Below the pieces are notes generated by a model. The model searched no databases, was not told the origin of the DNA, and saw only the letters and a program-made list of their open reading frames with translations. From a virus, in IMG/VR virus record IMGVR_UViG_3300035698_005275, positions 1 through 22,728 of that record: a DNA stretch of 22,728 nt. One strand, written 5' to 3'. The position numbers and the translations under genes are program-made. Positions 22,370 to 22,728 of the stretch are shown piece by piece. Every line of letters begins with the position of its first letter. Positions within the stretch are counted from its first letter, which is position 1.

Positions 22370-22621
22370 TTATCCGGTGAATTTTTTACTAGCATATTTA
22401 TTGAACTGCATACCTGGTATTTTATAAGCCGCTATCTTAAGTGTGACCGCTTTCAGCCCGCGGGAACGCAATTCTTTTTGTAATCGCTGCACTTGCATAT
22501 CTGACCACATATATTTGTGGGTTCTGCCAGATTTGACTTTAGACACCCCATATTTTTTAGCATATGTGAGTATTCTGTTGTTTGTTTTGCCTACTAGTGT
22601 TGCTACTTCTTGGTTTGTCAT
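22370..22621 (-). CDS. Small helix-turn-helix DNA-binding protein (A)
   Basis: The 83-residue protein starts at ATG 22621 in an ATGA overlap with the partial gene upstream. Residues 3-28 (NQEVATLVGKTNNRILTYAK and then KYGVSK) make a compact helix-turn-helix, followed by a wing (GRTHKYMWSD) and a helix (MQVQRLQKELRSRGL). The pattern matches protein B at 21950-22186 with the same order and spacing, so the two are probably paralogues. The C-terminal 25 residues are basic (ASKKFTG end). It is likely a DNA-binding regulator or adaptor of the early region. A known family name cannot be given from the sequence alone. Confidence 0.6.
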   Translation of the reverse strand: MTNQEVATLVGKTNNRILTYAKKYGVSKVKSGRTHKYMWSDMQVQRLQKELRSRGLKAVTLKIAAYKIPGMQFNKYASKKFTG

Positions 22622-22728
22622 AAGTATTTATCTAACTCGCCTTGTTCGATATTATAAAGTAAATTTTGTGACATGGTATCTAGTCTTATTTTCCACCATT
22701 CACGGTCTTCATCTGTTATTTCATATAC
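22618..22728 (-). CDS. Partial gene at the right edge (C-terminal 36 residues)
   Basis: A minus-strand frame enters from the right edge and ends at TGA (22618-22620), overlapping the next ATG in an ATGA junction. The visible residues include ITDEDREWWKIRLDTMSQNL and end GELDKYL. The peptide is acidic and helical. Too little is present to name the protein. The ATGA overlap supports it as real and as the upstream member of the same minus-strand operon. Confidence 0.5.
   Translation of the reverse strand, partial: VYEITDEDREWWKIRLDTMSQNLLYNIEQGELDKYL

Noticed and set aside
1-22728. Alternative genetic code (TGA recoded)
   Set aside because: TGA ends the terminase and two of the tandem paralogue genes cleanly, with new starts directly at or near each; TAG and TAA are also used as stops.
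1-22728. CRISPR array, insertion sequence, integrase or attachment site
   Set aside because: No regular spaced repeats, no terminal inverted repeats with a transposase and no recombinase motifs were seen on either strand.

Overview
This window looks like part of the genome of a tailed bacteriophage, or a prophage, with a podovirus-like (short-tailed) particle. It carries a large terminase, a long P22-type portal, a scaffold, an HK97-fold major capsid protein, a head-tail adaptor, a nozzle-like protein, tail appendages and two probable internal (ejection) proteins. No tape-measure, tail-tube or sheath gene is visible. Base composition is AT-rich by eye, and the genetic code is standard because TGA, TAA and TAG all act as stops. 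Almost none of the starts has a Shine-Dalgarno sequence; the terminase start (AGGAG) is the clearest exception. Several capsid-module genes instead have a run of T's ending 11-12 bases before the ATG. This suggests a host that does not depend on Shine-Dalgarno initiation (Bacteroidota, Cyanobacteria or Patescibacteria are possible), but the sequence does not identify the host.

Layout, plus strand. 3-170 is the end of a lysozyme/transglycosylase-like gene, followed by a possible terminator. 310-1072 holds a tiny CxxC protein and a class I methyltransferase that runs into the terminase (1065-2768). 2822-7560 is the head module: portal, scaffold, capsid, a small protein and a decoration-like protein. 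After a strong hairpin (7563-7603) comes a two-domain glycosyltransferase embedded in the structural operon (7607-8962). 8981-12254 encodes a head protein with a SAP/HeH-like end, a coiled-coil protein, a repetitive beta-rich protein, a 30-codon small gene and a fibre-like protein. 12262-16829 encodes the adaptor, the nozzle-like protein with a duplicated inserted module, and three tandem paralogous appendage proteins. 16829-19779 encodes two probable ejection proteins. 19807-21674 is a lysis/exit cassette: an M23-like, coiled-coil, two-helix membrane, EF-hand fusion, a holin-like membrane protein and a membrane-anchored beta-rich protein.

Layout, minus strand. From 22728 down to 21589 there is a convergent run of small genes: a partial gene, two related small helix-turn-helix proteins, an unrecognised protein and a NinG-like HNH nuclease. 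The nuclease overlaps the last plus-strand gene tail to tail. This looks like the edge of an early or DNA-processing module.

The plus-strand genes are packed with overlaps of 1 to 25 bases, so most are probably co-transcribed and translationally coupled late genes. The more unusual points are the glycosyltransferase (with a C8 tract) and sugar-methyltransferase-like gene in a virion operon, the multi-domain M23/membrane/EF-hand protein, the tandem paralogues and nozzle duplication, and the shared T-tract leader. No integrase, CRISPR array, tRNA or insertion sequence was seen.
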